Assembly: GCF_024112395.2 (NCBI RefSeq)
Contig: NZ_CP078013.2
Location: forward strand, 6,294,501-6,358,500
Direction of reading: 5' to 3'
DNA: 64,000 bases
Origin: Pseudomonas pergaminensis
GTDB lineage: Bacteria > Pseudomonadota > Gammaproteobacteria > Pseudomonadales > Pseudomonadaceae
In this document: positions 54,234-64,000 of the stretch, in pieces
Position numbering within the stretch: the first letter of the stretch is position 1
How the letters are laid out: the number at the start of each line of letters is the position of its first letter
The notes under the pieces: model-generated
What the model saw: the letters and a program-made list of their open reading frames with translations, nothing else
The model's database searches: none
What the model was told of the DNA's origin: nothing
Position numbers and translations under genes: made by a program

Positions 54234-56456
54234 TTAATTCACCGTCAGAATCGGGCTACCCAACTTCTCCAACAACGTCGCCTGCGCACTGCGCGGGTTC
54301 TGGTTGCCGGTCGGCGTGTTGCGCACGTAGCGGCCGTCCGACTGCAGGCTCCAGCTGTGGGTGTTGTCGGTCAGGTAGCTTTCCAGCTCCTTCTTGACCC
54401 GCATGATCAGCTTCTTGCCTTCCACCGGGAAGCAGGTCTCTACACGCTTATCGAGGTTGCGCTCCATCCAGTCGGCGCTGGAGAGGAACATCTGCTCTTC
54501 GCCACCGTTAAGGAAGTAAAACACCCGCGTGTGTTCCAGGAAGCGGCCGATGATCGAGCGCACATGAATGTTGTGCGACACCCCGACAATGCCAGGGCGC
54601 AGGCAGCACATGCCGCGCACCACCAGGTCGATACGCACGCCGGACTGGCTGGCCTTGTACAGCGCGCGGATGATCTTCGGATCGGTCAGCGAGTTGAACT
54701 TGGCGATGATGTGCGCCGGCTTGCCGTCCAGGGCGAACTGGGTCTCGCGGGCAATCATGTCGAGCATGCCCTTCTTTAAGGTGAACGGCGCGTGCAGCAG
54801 CTTCTTCATGCGCAAGGTCTTGCCCATGCCGATCAACTGGCTGAACAGCTTCCCGACGTCTTCACACAAGGCATCGTCGGAGGTCAGCAGGCTGTAGTCG
54901 GTATAGAGCTTGGCGTTGCCGGCGTGGTAGTTGCCGGTGCCCAAGTGGGCGTAACGCACGATCTCACCGGCTTCGCGGCGCAGGATCAGCATCATCTTGG
55001 CGTGGGTCTTGAAGCCGACCACACCGTAGATCACCACCGCGCCTGCCGCCTGCAGACGGCTGGCCAGTTGCAGGTTGGACTCTTCGTCGAAGCGTGCACG
55101 CAACTCGATCACCGCGGTGACTTCTTTGCCGTTACGCGCGGCGTCGACCAAGGCGTCGACGATTTCCGAGTTGGCGCCGGAACGGTACAGGGTCTGGCGT
55201 ACAGCGAGTACGTGCGGGTCCTTGGCGGCCTGGCGCAGCAGGTCGACCACCGGGGTGAAGGACTCGAAGGGGTGCAGCAGCAGGATGTCCTGCTTGCTCA
55301 CCACACTGAAAATGTTCTCGCTGTTCTGCAGCAGTTTGGGGATTTGCGGGGTGAACGGCGTGTATTGCAACTCCGGATGGCTGTCCAGGCCGGTGATGCT
55401 GAACAGACGCGTCAGGTTCACCGGACCATTGACCTGGTACAACTCGGTCTCGCCCAGGTTGAATTGCTTGAGCAGGTAGTCCGACAGGTGTTTCGGGCAG
55501 GTATCGGCCACTTCGAGGCGCACCGCATCACCGTAACGCCGCGAGAACAGCTCACCGCGCAGGGCACGGGCCAAGTCTTCGACGTCTTCGGAGTCCAGCG
55601 CCAGGTCGGCGTTACGGGTCAGGCGGAATTGGTAGCAGCCTTTTACCTTCATGCCCTGGAACAGGTCATCGGCGTGCGCATGGATCATCGACGACAGGAA
55701 TACATAGTTATCGCCAGGCCCCCCCACCTCTTCCGGTACCTTGATGATCCGTGGCAGCAGGCGCGGCGCCGGGATGATCGCCAGGCCCGAATCGCGTCCG
55801 AAGGCGTCGATCCCTTCCAGTTCGACGATGAAGTTGAGGCTCTTGTTCACCAGCAGCGGGAACGGGTGAGTCGGGTCGAGGCCGATCGGCGTGATGATCG
55901 GCGCGATCTCGTCGCGAAAGTAGCGACGCACCCAGGTTTTGATCTTGGTGGTCCAGTGACGGCGACGGATGAAGCGGACCTGATGTTTTTCCAGTTCCGG
56001 CAGCAGGATGTCGTTGAGAATCGCGTACTGGCGGTCCACATGGCCGTGTACCAGCTCGCTGATGCGCGCCAGCGCCTGGTGCGGCTGCAGGCCATCGGCG
56101 CCGGCTTGCTCGCGGGCAAAGGTGATCTGCTTCTTGAGACCGGCGACGCGGATTTCGAAGAACTCATCCAGGTTGCTGGAGAAGATCAGCAGGAATTTGA
56201 GCCGCTCCAGCAGCGGATAGGACTCATCCAGCGCCTGCTCCAGCACGCGGATGTTGAATTGCAGTTGTGACAGCTCGCGATGGATGTACAGGCTGCTGTC
56301 ATCCAGGTTGGTCACCGCGACCACCGGGGCCGCCACGGGCGCCTCGACCACCACCGCAGGTGCGGCGGGCTCGTGCTCCGGCGGGGTCTCGGTGACTTGT
56401 TCAACCACCGGGTGAGCGTCTTTTACGGCAACTTCTGTGAGTCCTTCGGTATTCAT
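54234..56456 (-). CDS. ppk: Polyphosphate kinase Ppk1
   Basis: This 740-residue kinase makes polyphosphate from ATP. A low-complexity Ala/Val/Pro/Glu-rich N-terminus (about 1-48) precedes the core starting [22 protein letters not shown]. The phosphorylated histidine lies in [13 protein letters not shown] (about 455), followed by [40 protein letters not shown] lies near 560. The extended N-terminus is longer than in E. coli Ppk. The gene is followed by hemB upstream on the same strand, 18 bases away. Confidence 0.95.
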   Translation of the reverse strand: MNTEGLTEVAVKDAHPVVEQVTETPPEHEPAAPAVVVEAPVAAPVVAVTNLDDSSLYIHRELSQLQFNIRVLEQALDESYPLLERLKFLLIFSSNLDEFFEIRVAGLKKQITFAREQAGADGLQPHQALARISELVHGHVDRQYAILNDILLPELEKHQVRFIRRRHWTTKIKTWVRRYFRDEIAPIITPIGLDPTHPFPLLVNKSLNFIVELEGIDAFGRDSGLAIIPAPRLLPRIIKVPEEVGGPGDNYVFLSSMIHAHADDLFQGMKVKGCYQFRLTRNADLALDSEDVEDLARALRGELFSRRYGDAVRLEVADTCPKHLSDYLLKQFNLGETELYQVNGPVNLTRLFSITGLDSHPELQYTPFTPQIPKLLQNSENIFSVVSKQDILLLHPFESFTPVVDLLRQAAKDPHVLAVRQTLYRSGANSEIVDALVDAARNGKEVTAVIELRARFDEESNLQLASRLQAAGAVVIYGVVGFKTHAKMMLILRREAGEIVRYAHLGTGNYHAGNAKLYTDYSLLTSDDALCEDVGKLFSQLIGMGKTLRMKKLLHAPFTLKKGMLDMIARETQFALDGKPAHIIAKFNSLTDPKIIRALYKASQSGVRIDLVVRGMCCLRPGIVGVSHNIHVRSIIGRFLEHTRVFYFLNGGEEQMFLSSADWMERNLDKRVETCFPVEGKKLIMRVKKELESYLTDNTHSWSLQSDGRYVRNTPTGNQNPRSAQATLLEKLGSPILTVN

Positions 56457-56474
56457 CGAATGTTCCTGTGAGGG

Positions 56475-57509
<1,035 letters not shown>

Positions 57510-57573
57510 TCACGGGCGAGCGTTGCAGTTATAAGCGGCCATTATGACGAAGGTATGACAGTTGTGCTTAACG

Positions 57574-57592
57574 ATGCGACCTGTAGTCGCAT
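57574..57592. promoter_or_regulatory. Inverted repeat upstream of dedA-like gene
   Basis: ATGCGAC (57574-57580) and GTCGCAT (57586-57592) form a perfect 7 bp inverted repeat with a 5-base centre, in the divergent spacer between hemB and the DedA gene. It could be an operator or a small hairpin; no family is indicated. Confidence 0.35.
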
Positions 57593-57695
57593 TCGTCGTT
57601 TATGTAGGAATTGTTCACTTCGTGACACATCTCGATACTTTCATGAATGTTCACGAAGGCGTAGGCTGCGCGTTCATTTCGCCAGCACCCAGACC

Positions 57696-58346
57696 ATGCT
57701 TCAACAATTTCTGCATGACTTCGGCTACTTTGCCCTCTTCCTTGGGACCTTCTTCGAAGGCGAGACCATCTTGGTGCTCGCAGGCTTCCTGGCGTTCCGT
57801 GGATACATGGATATCAACCTGGTGGTCGTGGTTGCGTTTTTCGGCAGCTACGCGGGCGACCAACTCTGGTACTACATGGGCCGCAAGCATGGCCGCAAGC
57901 TGTTGGCGCGCAAACCACGCTGGCAATTGATGGGCGACAAGGCCCTGGAGCACATCCGCAAGCACCCGGATATCTGGGTGCTGAGCTTCCGCTTTGTGTA
58001 TGGGTTGCGCACCGTCATGCCGGTGGCGATTGGCCTTTCCGGTTACCCACCGATGCGCTACCTGATCCTCAATGGCATTGGTGCAGCGATATGGGCCGCC
58101 GCCCTGGGCGCGGCGGCTTATCACTTCGGCGCCGTGCTCGAAGGTATGCTTGGCAGCGTCAAGAAATACGAACTGTGGGTATTGGGCGCATTGCTGGTAC
58201 TGGGCTTCGGCCTGTGGCTGCGCCGTCGCTTCAAGAATGCGCGTATCGCCCGTGAAGCCTGTGCCGAGGCCAAGGCCCGGCTTGCCGCCGAGCCCGTGCC
58301 GCTCGAAGCCCCTAAGACAGAAGCTCCTAAGACACCAGTCGAGTAA
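57696..58346 (+). CDS. DedA-family membrane protein
   Basis: This 216-residue inner-membrane protein has the DedA/SNARE-associated opening LHDFGYFALFLGTFFEGETILVLAGFLA (about 5-32), the motif FRFVYGLRTVMPVAIGLSG (about 98-116, conserved Arg) and a last helix near 165-182. DedA proteins are tied to phospholipid recycling (undecaprenyl-phosphate or PE flipping) and membrane potential. A charged and Pro-rich tail ends APKTEAPKTPVE. Start at 57696; the open frame to 57555 precedes any similarity. It overlaps the convergent desaturase gene by 20 bases. Confidence 0.9.
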   Translation: MLQQFLHDFGYFALFLGTFFEGETILVLAGFLAFRGYMDINLVVVVAFFGSYAGDQLWYYMGRKHGRKLLARKPRWQLMGDKALEHIRKHPDIWVLSFRFVYGLRTVMPVAIGLSGYPPMRYLILNGIGAAIWAAALGAAAYHFGAVLEGMLGSVKKYELWVLGALLVLGFGLWLRRRFKNARIAREACAEAKARLAAEPVPLEAPKTEAPKTPVE

Positions 58347-59562
58347 ACCGGCTTCTGCAGCAGTAGAGGCCGATCACGCTGAGCAAGCTGTAGCTCAGCA
58401 GGCCCAGCCAGCCCAGGTTGCTGGCTGGCCATAGCCCGATCAACGGTGCCAGCCCTACCAGCGGCACGTTCAGCGCCAGCCGCAAAAGCTCGGCCTTCCA
58501 CGCCCACGGCCGGTTCTCCAGGGCCACGCCTAATGTGAACAACCCCAGCGCCATCGCACTCCAGCCCAGGATCAGCGCCGCCACGGGCAAGCCTTCGCCG
58601 ACATTCATCAAATAGCTGCCAAAACCCACATACGCCGCGAACTGCAGCGCGATGTAGACCTGTTGGCGCACATCCAACGGTACTTCGAATTTGCGAAACT
58701 GGCTCAAGTCATGTTTGGCCAACGGGTACTTGGCCTTCACGTCTGCCGGGCGCCAGCCGGTGCGCATGAACCAGATGCGCAGCTTGTCCCATCCACTCTC
58801 GGTGCGCCGCGCGTCACTCCACAACTGTGCATAGAACTGCAGGTTCGCCCATAGCGGATTCCAGCTGGCCAAGGGCGTGGTCACGCCGAAAATCACCGGT
58901 TCGTTGTCGTCTTCCTCCTGGAAGGTGCCAAACAGCCGGTCCCAAATAATGAACACCCCGCCATAGTTGCGATCCATGTAGAGAGCGTTCTGTGCATGGT
59001 GGGCCCGATGATTGGACGGCGTGACGAAAAACCACTCATACCAGCCGAGCTTCGGCACATGCCGGGTGTGCACCCAAAATTGATACAGCAAGTTAAGGGA
59101 CGCCACGCTGATAAACACCACCAATGGCACACCCAGTACGGCCAGGGGCAGGTAGAAGATCCAACTGAGCAGGAAGCCCGTGCTGGTCTGGCGCAGTGCG
59201 GTGCTGAGGTTGTAGTCCTCGCTCTGATGGTGCACCGAGTGCGCGGCCCACAGGATGTTGCGTTCGTGGCCCATGCGGTGCAGCCAGTAGTAGCAGAAGT
59301 CGTAGAACACAAACGCGAACACCCAGGTCCAGACGCTCTGGGCAGACAGTTCGATGACGGCAAGATGCTTGAGGGCGAATGCGTAGGTCAACAGCCCTAC
59401 GCCCTTGGTCAGCAACCCCGTGGTCGTCGACAGCACACCGGTGCTGAGGCTGTTGATGGCATCCGCCACCCGGTAGTTGCGTTCACCGCGCCAACGGTCG
59501 GCAAGCAGCTCCACGACAATCAACGCAATGAAAAACGGTACCGCGTAAGGCACGAAGTCCAT
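58327..59562 (-). CDS. Sterol desaturase/fatty acid hydroxylase-family membrane protein
   Basis: This 411-residue membrane protein has the di-iron histidine boxes: H95-x3-H99 (LHRMGHE), H108-x2-HH (HSVHH) and H185-x2-HH (HRAHH). Two or three helices precede the boxes, and several more follow residue 310 to the C-terminus. The C-terminal extra helices recall alkylglycerol monooxygenase-like members. It likely oxidises a lipid at the membrane with O2 and electrons from an unnamed carrier; the substrate cannot be told. It converges with DedA. Confidence 0.88.
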   Translation of the reverse strand: MDFVPYAVPFFIALIVVELLADRWRGERNYRVADAINSLSTGVLSTTTGLLTKGVGLLTYAFALKHLAVIELSAQSVWTWVFAFVFYDFCYYWLHRMGHERNILWAAHSVHHQSEDYNLSTALRQTSTGFLLSWIFYLPLAVLGVPLVVFISVASLNLLYQFWVHTRHVPKLGWYEWFFVTPSNHRAHHAQNALYMDRNYGGVFIIWDRLFGTFQEEDDNEPVIFGVTTPLASWNPLWANLQFYAQLWSDARRTESGWDKLRIWFMRTGWRPADVKAKYPLAKHDLSQFRKFEVPLDVRQQVYIALQFAAYVGFGSYLMNVGEGLPVAALILGWSAMALGLFTLGVALENRPWAWKAELLRLALNVPLVGLAPLIGLWPASNLGWLGLLSYSLLSVIGLYCCRSRFTRLVS

Positions 59563-59679
59563 GGTCTGGTCCGGTCTATTTTTGTTACATCAAGATTAGG
59601 TGCAGCGGCGCGAGATCCCATTGGCAACAGATGACAAATTAGTAGACATTTAACGCCAAGAATCCCAGGAGAAATGCCC

Positions 59680-60345
59680 ATGAGCAAAAAGATTGCAGTG
59701 ATCCTTTCCGGCTGTGGCGTGTACGACGGCGCAGAGATCCACGAAAGCGTGATCACCTTGCTGCGCCTGGACCAGCGCGGCGCTCAGGTCCAATGTTTCG
59801 CACCGGACATCGCGCAATTGCATGTGATCAACCACCTCACCGGCGAAGAAATGCCCGAATCACGCAATGTGCTGGTGGAGTCGGCGCGGATCGCCCGAGG
59901 TGACGTGAAAGACATCCGCGAGGCCAACGTCGAAGACTTCGATGCACTGATCGTACCCGGCGGGTTTGGCGCGGCGAAAAACCTCTCGAACTTTGCCGTG
60001 GAAGGCGCCGGCTGCAGCGTCAACCCGCAAGTGCTGGAATTGGCCGAGGCGTTTGCCGAAGCGGGCAAGCCTGTGGGGCTGATCTGTATCTCCCCTGCCC
60101 TGGCGGCGAAGATCTACGGCCCGGGGGTGACCTGCACCATCGGCAACTGCGCCGACACCGCCGCCGCGCTGGACAAGATGGGCGCCACTCACCAGGAATG
60201 CGGGGTGGAAGATATCGTCGAAGACAAGGCACGCAAACTGGTGAGCACGCCGGCCTATATGCTCGGCAAGAACATCAGCGAGGTCGCTTCAGGGATCAAC
60301 AAGCTGGTGGACCGGGTGCTGGAACTGACCCACGAGAACGACTGA
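59680..60345 (+). CDS. elbB: ElbB-type glyoxalase (DJ-1/PfpI superfamily)
   Basis: This 221-residue protein opens KKIAVILSGCGVYDGAEIHESV, the ElbB signature, and has the nucleophile elbow KPVGLICISPALAAKI (about residue 133, Cys in the elbow). ElbB-type proteins are linked to isoprenoid synthesis and have glyoxalase activity in E. coli. An ATG at 59674 is too close to the AGGAGA site (59667-59672), so 59680 is the likelier start. A single gene with no operon partner. Confidence 0.9.
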   Translation: MSKKIAVILSGCGVYDGAEIHESVITLLRLDQRGAQVQCFAPDIAQLHVINHLTGEEMPESRNVLVESARIARGDVKDIREANVEDFDALIVPGGFGAAKNLSNFAVEGAGCSVNPQVLELAEAFAEAGKPVGLICISPALAAKIYGPGVTCTIGNCADTAAALDKMGATHQECGVEDIVEDKARKLVSTPAYMLGKNISEVASGINKLVDRVLELTHEND

Positions 60346-60375
60346 TAGCCCCCTCACTGTGGCAAGTCGCTAGTT

Positions 60376-60542
60376 GTGGTGAGCGGGCTTGCGTGGTGAG
60401 CGAGCTTGCCCCGCGCTGGGTGGCGACGCCGCCCCAATTCAGACGACGCGGTGCGTCAATTAGAACATGACTGCAGGGTTTGGGGCTGCTGCGCAGCCCA
60501 ACGCGGGGCAAGCCCGCTCACCACAACAAGCCCGCTCAACAC
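60376..60542. repeat. Composite inverted repeat (REP-like, nested hairpins)
   Basis: Two tandem copies of GTGGTGAGCGRGCTTGC (60376-60392, 60393-60409) face two reverse copies on the right (60508-60524 and a degenerate one at 60525-60542). The second left copy plus CCCGCGCTGGG (to 60420) pairs almost fully with 60497-60524. Inside are two smaller hairpins (60445-60457 and 60483-60499). This is unlike the other REPs here, and it occupies the whole gap between elbB and yaiI. Confidence 0.8.
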
Positions 60543-60560
60543 AACTCACCCACCACAGGC

Positions 60561-61016
60561 TCAGGCCTGGCGCATTAACCGCGTCAGGATCCGGTCCAGC
60601 GCATTGGCAAACGCCTGCTTCTCCTTCTCCCCATGAGGCGGTGGCCCACCCCCCATCTGGCCTTGCTCACGCAGATCAGTGAACAGGTTGCGCACCGCCA
60701 GGCGCTCGCTCATGTTCGCCGGGCTGAATTCCTTGCCGCGTGGATCGAGGGCCGTGACGCCGTTTTTCACCAAGCGGTCGGCCAGCGGCACATCGCTGCA
60801 GATCACCAGCTCGCCGGGCACCGCGTGCTCCACCATGTAGTCATCCGCCGCATCCGGGCCGCTGGGCACCACGATCAGCTTCACACAGGCAAAGCTCGGC
60901 TTGATCTGACTCTGCCCGGCCACAAGCACCACCTCGAACTGCCGCTTGAGGGCAAACTTCACCACCTGGTCCTTGGCTGCCCGAGGGCAGGCGTCGGCAT
61001 CGATCCAGACCCGCAT
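60561..61016 (-). CDS. YaiI/YqxD UPF0178-family protein
   Basis: This 151-residue protein opens MRVWIDADACPRAAKDQVVKFA, the UPF0178 signature (conserved Asp-Ala-Asp-Ala-Cys), and has ICSDVPLADRLVKNG near 92 and GPPPHGEKEKQAFANALDRIL near the end. The acidic cluster resembles PIN-like or metal-dependent nuclease folds, but no activity is established. It starts 2 bases after the FTR1 stop, so it is translationally tied to the iron permease gene. The extended frame to 61136 overlaps FTR1 and is not used. Confidence 0.88.
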   Translation of the reverse strand: MRVWIDADACPRAAKDQVVKFALKRQFEVVLVAGQSQIKPSFACVKLIVVPSGPDAADDYMVEHAVPGELVICSDVPLADRLVKNGVTALDPRGKEFSPANMSERLAVRNLFTDLREQGQMGGGPPPHGEKEKQAFANALDRILTRLMRQA

Positions 61017-61018
61017 AA

Positions 61019-62914
61019 TCAAGCCACCGCCCGGCGCTTCTCGGCCAAGCGACTGCGGCCGTACAGCACCACAATCGCCAGGATTGCCACCGCCTGTGCA
61101 CTCAACGAGTACGCATCGGCGTGGATGCCCAGCCAATCGAAATCAAAGAACGCCACCGGCCGCGTGCCGAAGATGCCGGCTTCCTGCAGCGCCTTCACGC
61201 CATGCCCGGCAAACACCACCGACAGCGCACACAGCAACGCCGCGTTGATCCCGAAGAACAACGCCAGCGGCAGCTTCGCCGAACCACGCAGGATCACCCA
61301 CGCCAGGCCCACCAACAGCACCAGCGCCGTGGCGCCACCGGCCAGCACCGCGTTGTGCCCGGCCGGGCCGGCTTGCAGCCACAGGGTTTCGTAGAACAGG
61401 ATCACTTCGAACAGCTCGCGGTACACCGAGAAGAACGCCAGCATCGCAAAGCCGAACCGCCCGCCGCCGCCCACCAGGCTGCTCTTGATGTAGTCCTGCC
61501 AGGCTGCTGCGTGGCGGCGGTCGTGCATCCACACGCCGAGCCACAGCACCATCACGCTGGCGAACAGGGCCGTGCAGCCTTCCAGCAGTTCGCGCTGGGC
61601 GCCGCTTACGTCAATCACATACGCGGCCAACGCCCAGGTCGCCAGACCGGCCAGCAACGCCAGGCCCCAACCCACGTTGACGCTGCGCACCGCCGACTGC
61701 TGGCCGGTGTTGCGCAGGAACGCGAGGATCGCAGCCAGCACCAGGATCGCTTCGAGGCCTTCACGCAGCAGGATCAGCAAGCCGGAGATGTAACTCAACG
61801 ACCAACTCAGGCCATCACTGCCCAGCAAGCCGGCGGATTCAGTGAGCTTGCCCTTGGCCACGTCCAGGCGTTGTTGCACCTGCTCGACCGGCAAACCGTC
61901 CTGCAACGACTGCCGGTAGGCCATCAGCGCCTTCTCAGTGTCCTTGCGCACGTTGGCGTCGACGTTGTCCAGGGAGCTTTCAACCAGCTCGAAACCTTCC
62001 AGGTACGCGGCCACCGACAGGTCGTAGGCCTGCTCATGATCACCCTTTTGGAATGCCGCCAGGCTCTTGTCCAGGGTGGTGGCGGTGTAGTCGAGCAACT
62101 GCGCCGGGCCACGCTTGACCTGCGGCGGTTGCGCACGCTGGGCACGGAACGTCGCAGCGGCCGCCGGACCGCTTGCGGCCAGCACTTCATTGGGGGTCTG
62201 GCGAGCCAGGTCGGCGAGGTTGAACGGTTGCTCACTTTTCGCGGCGGCCGGGTCGGCGGTGAAGCTGGCAATGTAGGTGGCCAGGTCCCAGCGCTGACGG
62301 TCGTCCAGTTGGTCAGCGAAGGACGGCATGTCGGTGCCTTCGACACCCAGGCCGAGGGTGTTATAGATCGCGTAGAGGCTCAGGCGATCCAGGCGCACGG
62401 CATCCCGCAGGTTGGCGGGCGGCGGCGTCATGCCCACGCTGGCCGGGCCATCACCGGCACCGGCTGTGCCATGGCACACCGAGCAATGCTGGGCGTAAAG
62501 CGGCGCACCGCGCGTGGGATCAGGGGTGATCGCCGGGGCCTGGCTGACTTCATAGGCCACGGCCAACTGAGCGCCTAATTGACGGGCCTGGCGAGCGACT
62601 GTGGCGCCGTCCTGATGGGCAGTTACAGCCGCTAACAGTTCGTCGACGCCTTTGACCAACGCCGCGCGCTCCGGGCGTTGCGGCAGTTCTGCCACCAAGC
62701 CCTGTAACACGCCGAGAAACTCCAGTTGTTCGCGGTATTCGGATTCATCGATAACCTTGCCCGCCTCCACCGTCGGAGGATAGTCAGCGCCAATGTAGTC
62801 CAGCAAATGCAGGGCTTGTGGGGCGCCCTCGGCAGTCGCGGCCAACAGGTTGAAGCTGCACGACATCAACGCCGGCAGCATCAGCCAGGCGAGAAAACGG
62901 AAGGGGGCAGTCAT
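61019..62914 (-). CDS. FTR1-family iron permease with N-terminal cytochrome c domain
   Basis: This 631-residue protein has a signal peptide, a periplasmic part with a haem-binding site C144-x2-C147-H148 and axial Met196 (GTDMPSF), then a helical linker (about 270-365), then a seven-helix FTR1 permease. Iron-site REXXE motifs are REGLE (384-388) and RELFE (499-503). The cytochrome c fusion suggests that periplasmic Fe(II) is oxidised or its electrons passed on before import, which is the EfeUOB logic in one chain. efeO/efeB are not adjacent. The start at 62914 gives a proper signal. Confidence 0.92.
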   Translation of the reverse strand: MTAPFRFLAWLMLPALMSCSFNLLAATAEGAPQALHLLDYIGADYPPTVEAGKVIDESEYREQLEFLGVLQGLVAELPQRPERAALVKGVDELLAAVTAHQDGATVARQARQLGAQLAVAYEVSQAPAITPDPTRGAPLYAQHCSVCHGTAGAGDGPASVGMTPPPANLRDAVRLDRLSLYAIYNTLGLGVEGTDMPSFADQLDDRQRWDLATYIASFTADPAAAKSEQPFNLADLARQTPNEVLAASGPAAAATFRAQRAQPPQVKRGPAQLLDYTATTLDKSLAAFQKGDHEQAYDLSVAAYLEGFELVESSLDNVDANVRKDTEKALMAYRQSLQDGLPVEQVQQRLDVAKGKLTESAGLLGSDGLSWSLSYISGLLILLREGLEAILVLAAILAFLRNTGQQSAVRSVNVGWGLALLAGLATWALAAYVIDVSGAQRELLEGCTALFASVMVLWLGVWMHDRRHAAAWQDYIKSSLVGGGGRFGFAMLAFFSVYRELFEVILFYETLWLQAGPAGHNAVLAGGATALVLLVGLAWVILRGSAKLPLALFFGINAALLCALSVVFAGHGVKALQEAGIFGTRPVAFFDFDWLGIHADAYSLSAQAVAILAIVVLYGRSRLAEKRRAVA

Positions 62915-63084
62915 GAACGAATCTCAAAGGGAAATACGAAGTAACACATTGTTGAGGTTTAAGAGGTTTGACTCAAGGCGTAAGTGATTTGTCGAGGGTG
63001 AGTTCGGGGAAATCAGGCGCAGGTAGTGGCTTTTTGGTCGAATTGATCGAGGCAAAAAGCCATTGTTTTGCCAGTAATGACGCT

Positions 63085-63090
63085 TATAAT
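63085..63090 (+). promoter_or_regulatory. -10 box before the lipoprotein gene
   Basis: A perfect TATAAT lies 90 bases before the lipoprotein ATG. The -35 side (TTGTTT at 63064) has 15-base spacing and is poor. A CGAAA-GGGAA-TTTCG mini-hairpin (63110-63124) lies in the leader. Confidence 0.5.
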
Positions 63091-63179
63091 GCCGCGCCCT
63101 GTTAGTGCGAAAGGGAATTTCGTTCCTCGTTTTTATGAGGAAAACCACATTGGTTGATACGTTCAGGGAAGAAGTCTGC

Positions 63180-64000
63180 ATGGCATTTCGCGCCTTACCT
63201 TCGCTCGCGCTCGCAGCGGTAACCTTGTTGTCCGGCTGTTCGATGTTCCGCAGCTATGACACCGAGCTGCAAGCCACCAATCAGCAATTGGCCACCGGCA
63301 ATGTCGATGCCGCCCTGACCCTGCTGGAAAAGAACAACACCGGCGATGACAAGGACTTGCTCTATTTCTTCGAAAAGGGCGAATTGCTGCGTGCCAAGGG
63401 CGACTTGACCGGCAGCCAGACCGCCTGGCGCAGCGCCGACCTGCAAGTCTACAAGTGGGAAGAGTCGGTCAAGTTTGACAGCGCCAAGTACCTGGCCCAG
63501 TTCGGCAGCTTCCTGGCCAACGACAAGGTGCGCCGCTACGAAGGCTATGACTACGAAAAGGTCATGCTGACCACGCAGATGGCCCTGAACCTGCTGGCCC
63601 TGAACGACTTCGACGGCGCGCGCACCGAAATCAAGAAGACCCACGAGCGCGAAGCGGTGATCGCCGACCTGCGCGACAAGGAATACCTCAAGCGCGAGGA
63701 CGAAGCCCAGCGTGAAGGCGTGACCACCCAGATGAAAGACCTGCGCGGCTACCCGGTGGAAGCCCTGGACGCGCCGGAAGTGGTCGGCCTCAAAAACAGC
63801 TACCAGAGTGCGTTCAGCCACTACCTGGCCGGCTTCGTCTACGAAGCCCTGGGTGAAAAAGACCTGGCAGCCCCCGGCTACCGCAAGGCCGCCGAACTGC
63901 GCCCCAACACGCCCTTACTGGAAAAGGCGCTGCTGGACCTGGACAAATCCAAGGTCGGCGCCGATGAAACCGACGTACTGATCGTGGTGCAGAGCGGCCT
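63180..64000 (+). CDS. COG3014-type lipoprotein (partial, 3' end outside window)
   Basis: The reading from 63180 gives 273 codons with no stop before the right edge. The lipobox LLSG|C lies at residues 17-21 of a short signal peptide, so the mature protein is membrane-anchored by a lipid. The mature part has TPR-like helix pairs (ATGNVDAALTLLEKN, YYLAGFVYEALGEKDLAAPGYRKAAEL-like). The family is a large conserved proteobacterial lipoprotein of unknown role, often followed by one or two other lipoprotein genes. GGGAAGAAG precedes the ATG. Confidence 0.82.
   Translation, partial: MAFRALPSLALAAVTLLSGCSMFRSYDTELQATNQQLATGNVDAALTLLEKNNTGDDKDLLYFFEKGELLRAKGDLTGSQTAWRSADLQVYKWEESVKFDSAKYLAQFGSFLANDKVRRYEGYDYEKVMLTTQMALNLLALNDFDGARTEIKKTHEREAVIADLRDKEYLKREDEAQREGVTTQMKDLRGYPVEALDAPEVVGLKNSYQSAFSHYLAGFVYEALGEKDLAAPGYRKAAELRPNTPLLEKALLDLDKSKVGADETDVLIVVQSG

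Overview
This 64 kb window is a chromosomal segment of a Pseudomonas from the fluorescens group. The reasons are the high GC content, the many REP-type inverted repeats with GGGCTTGC or GGCTTGCC cores between genes, an OprD/OprE-family porin, a 6S RNA of Pseudomonas type after zapA, and a gene order (argA-argE ... gcvT-gcvH-iron ABC ... ubiH-pepP-ygfB-zapA-6S ... glpT ... ubiD-rho-trxA ... ppx-ppk-hemB-dedA ...) that I recall as the conserved block around PA5203-PA5248 of P. aeruginosa. I see no phage, insertion sequence, CRISPR array, rRNA or tRNA. Both ends cut through genes: ssuE at the left and a COG3014-type lipoprotein at the right.

Layout. 1-4.4 kb is a sulfur-starvation locus: ssuE, the 1-Cys peroxiredoxin lsfA, an OprE-like porin, and a tauA that lacks tauBCD. 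4.4-8.6 kb holds argA, argE and a CYTH-CHAD protein. 8.6-14.1 kb holds a divergent Lrp/ACT-domain pair, an orphan GspE/PilB-type ATPase, an SPFH/NfeD membrane pair and two small exported proteins. 14.2-20 kb holds a DegT-type aminotransferase, gcvT-gcvH without gcvP, and an iron(III) ABC permease with its binding protein. 20-26.6 kb holds the ubiquinone hydroxylase/pepP/ygfB operon facing zapA, 6S RNA and 5-formyl-THF cyclo-ligase.

26.8-33.8 kb holds an EVE protein, an HlyD/RbbA-like/YhhJ-like export system, a FliL-like protein and a quinone oxidoreductase. 34-39.2 kb holds glpT with two GlpR-type operators, a ChaC-like enzyme, a TonB-dependent receptor and a small barrel-like protein. 39.3-43.8 kb holds ubiD with a flavin-type reductase, then rho and trxA.

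43.9-52.2 kb is the most accessory-looking part. It has a GntR-controlled polar amino acid ABC transporter and a four-gene chaperone-usher fimbrial operon with a locally AT-richer pilin and promoter. 52.6-64 kb returns to core genes: ppx, ppk, hemB, dedA, a sterol-desaturase-like membrane hydroxylase, elbB, yaiI, an FTR1 iron permease fused to a cytochrome c domain, and the lipoprotein.

I did not find a clearly new multi-gene system. The best leads are regulatory or are genes missing their usual partners: the orphan tauA with a sigma-54-like promoter, the partnerless secretion ATPase, gcvTH without gcvP, the fimbrial operon's hairpin and repeated CCTACA sites, the symmetric operator between the Lrp and ACT genes, and a nested-hairpin repeat near 60.4 kb. 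All functional assignments come from reading motifs and family resemblance; no database search was run.
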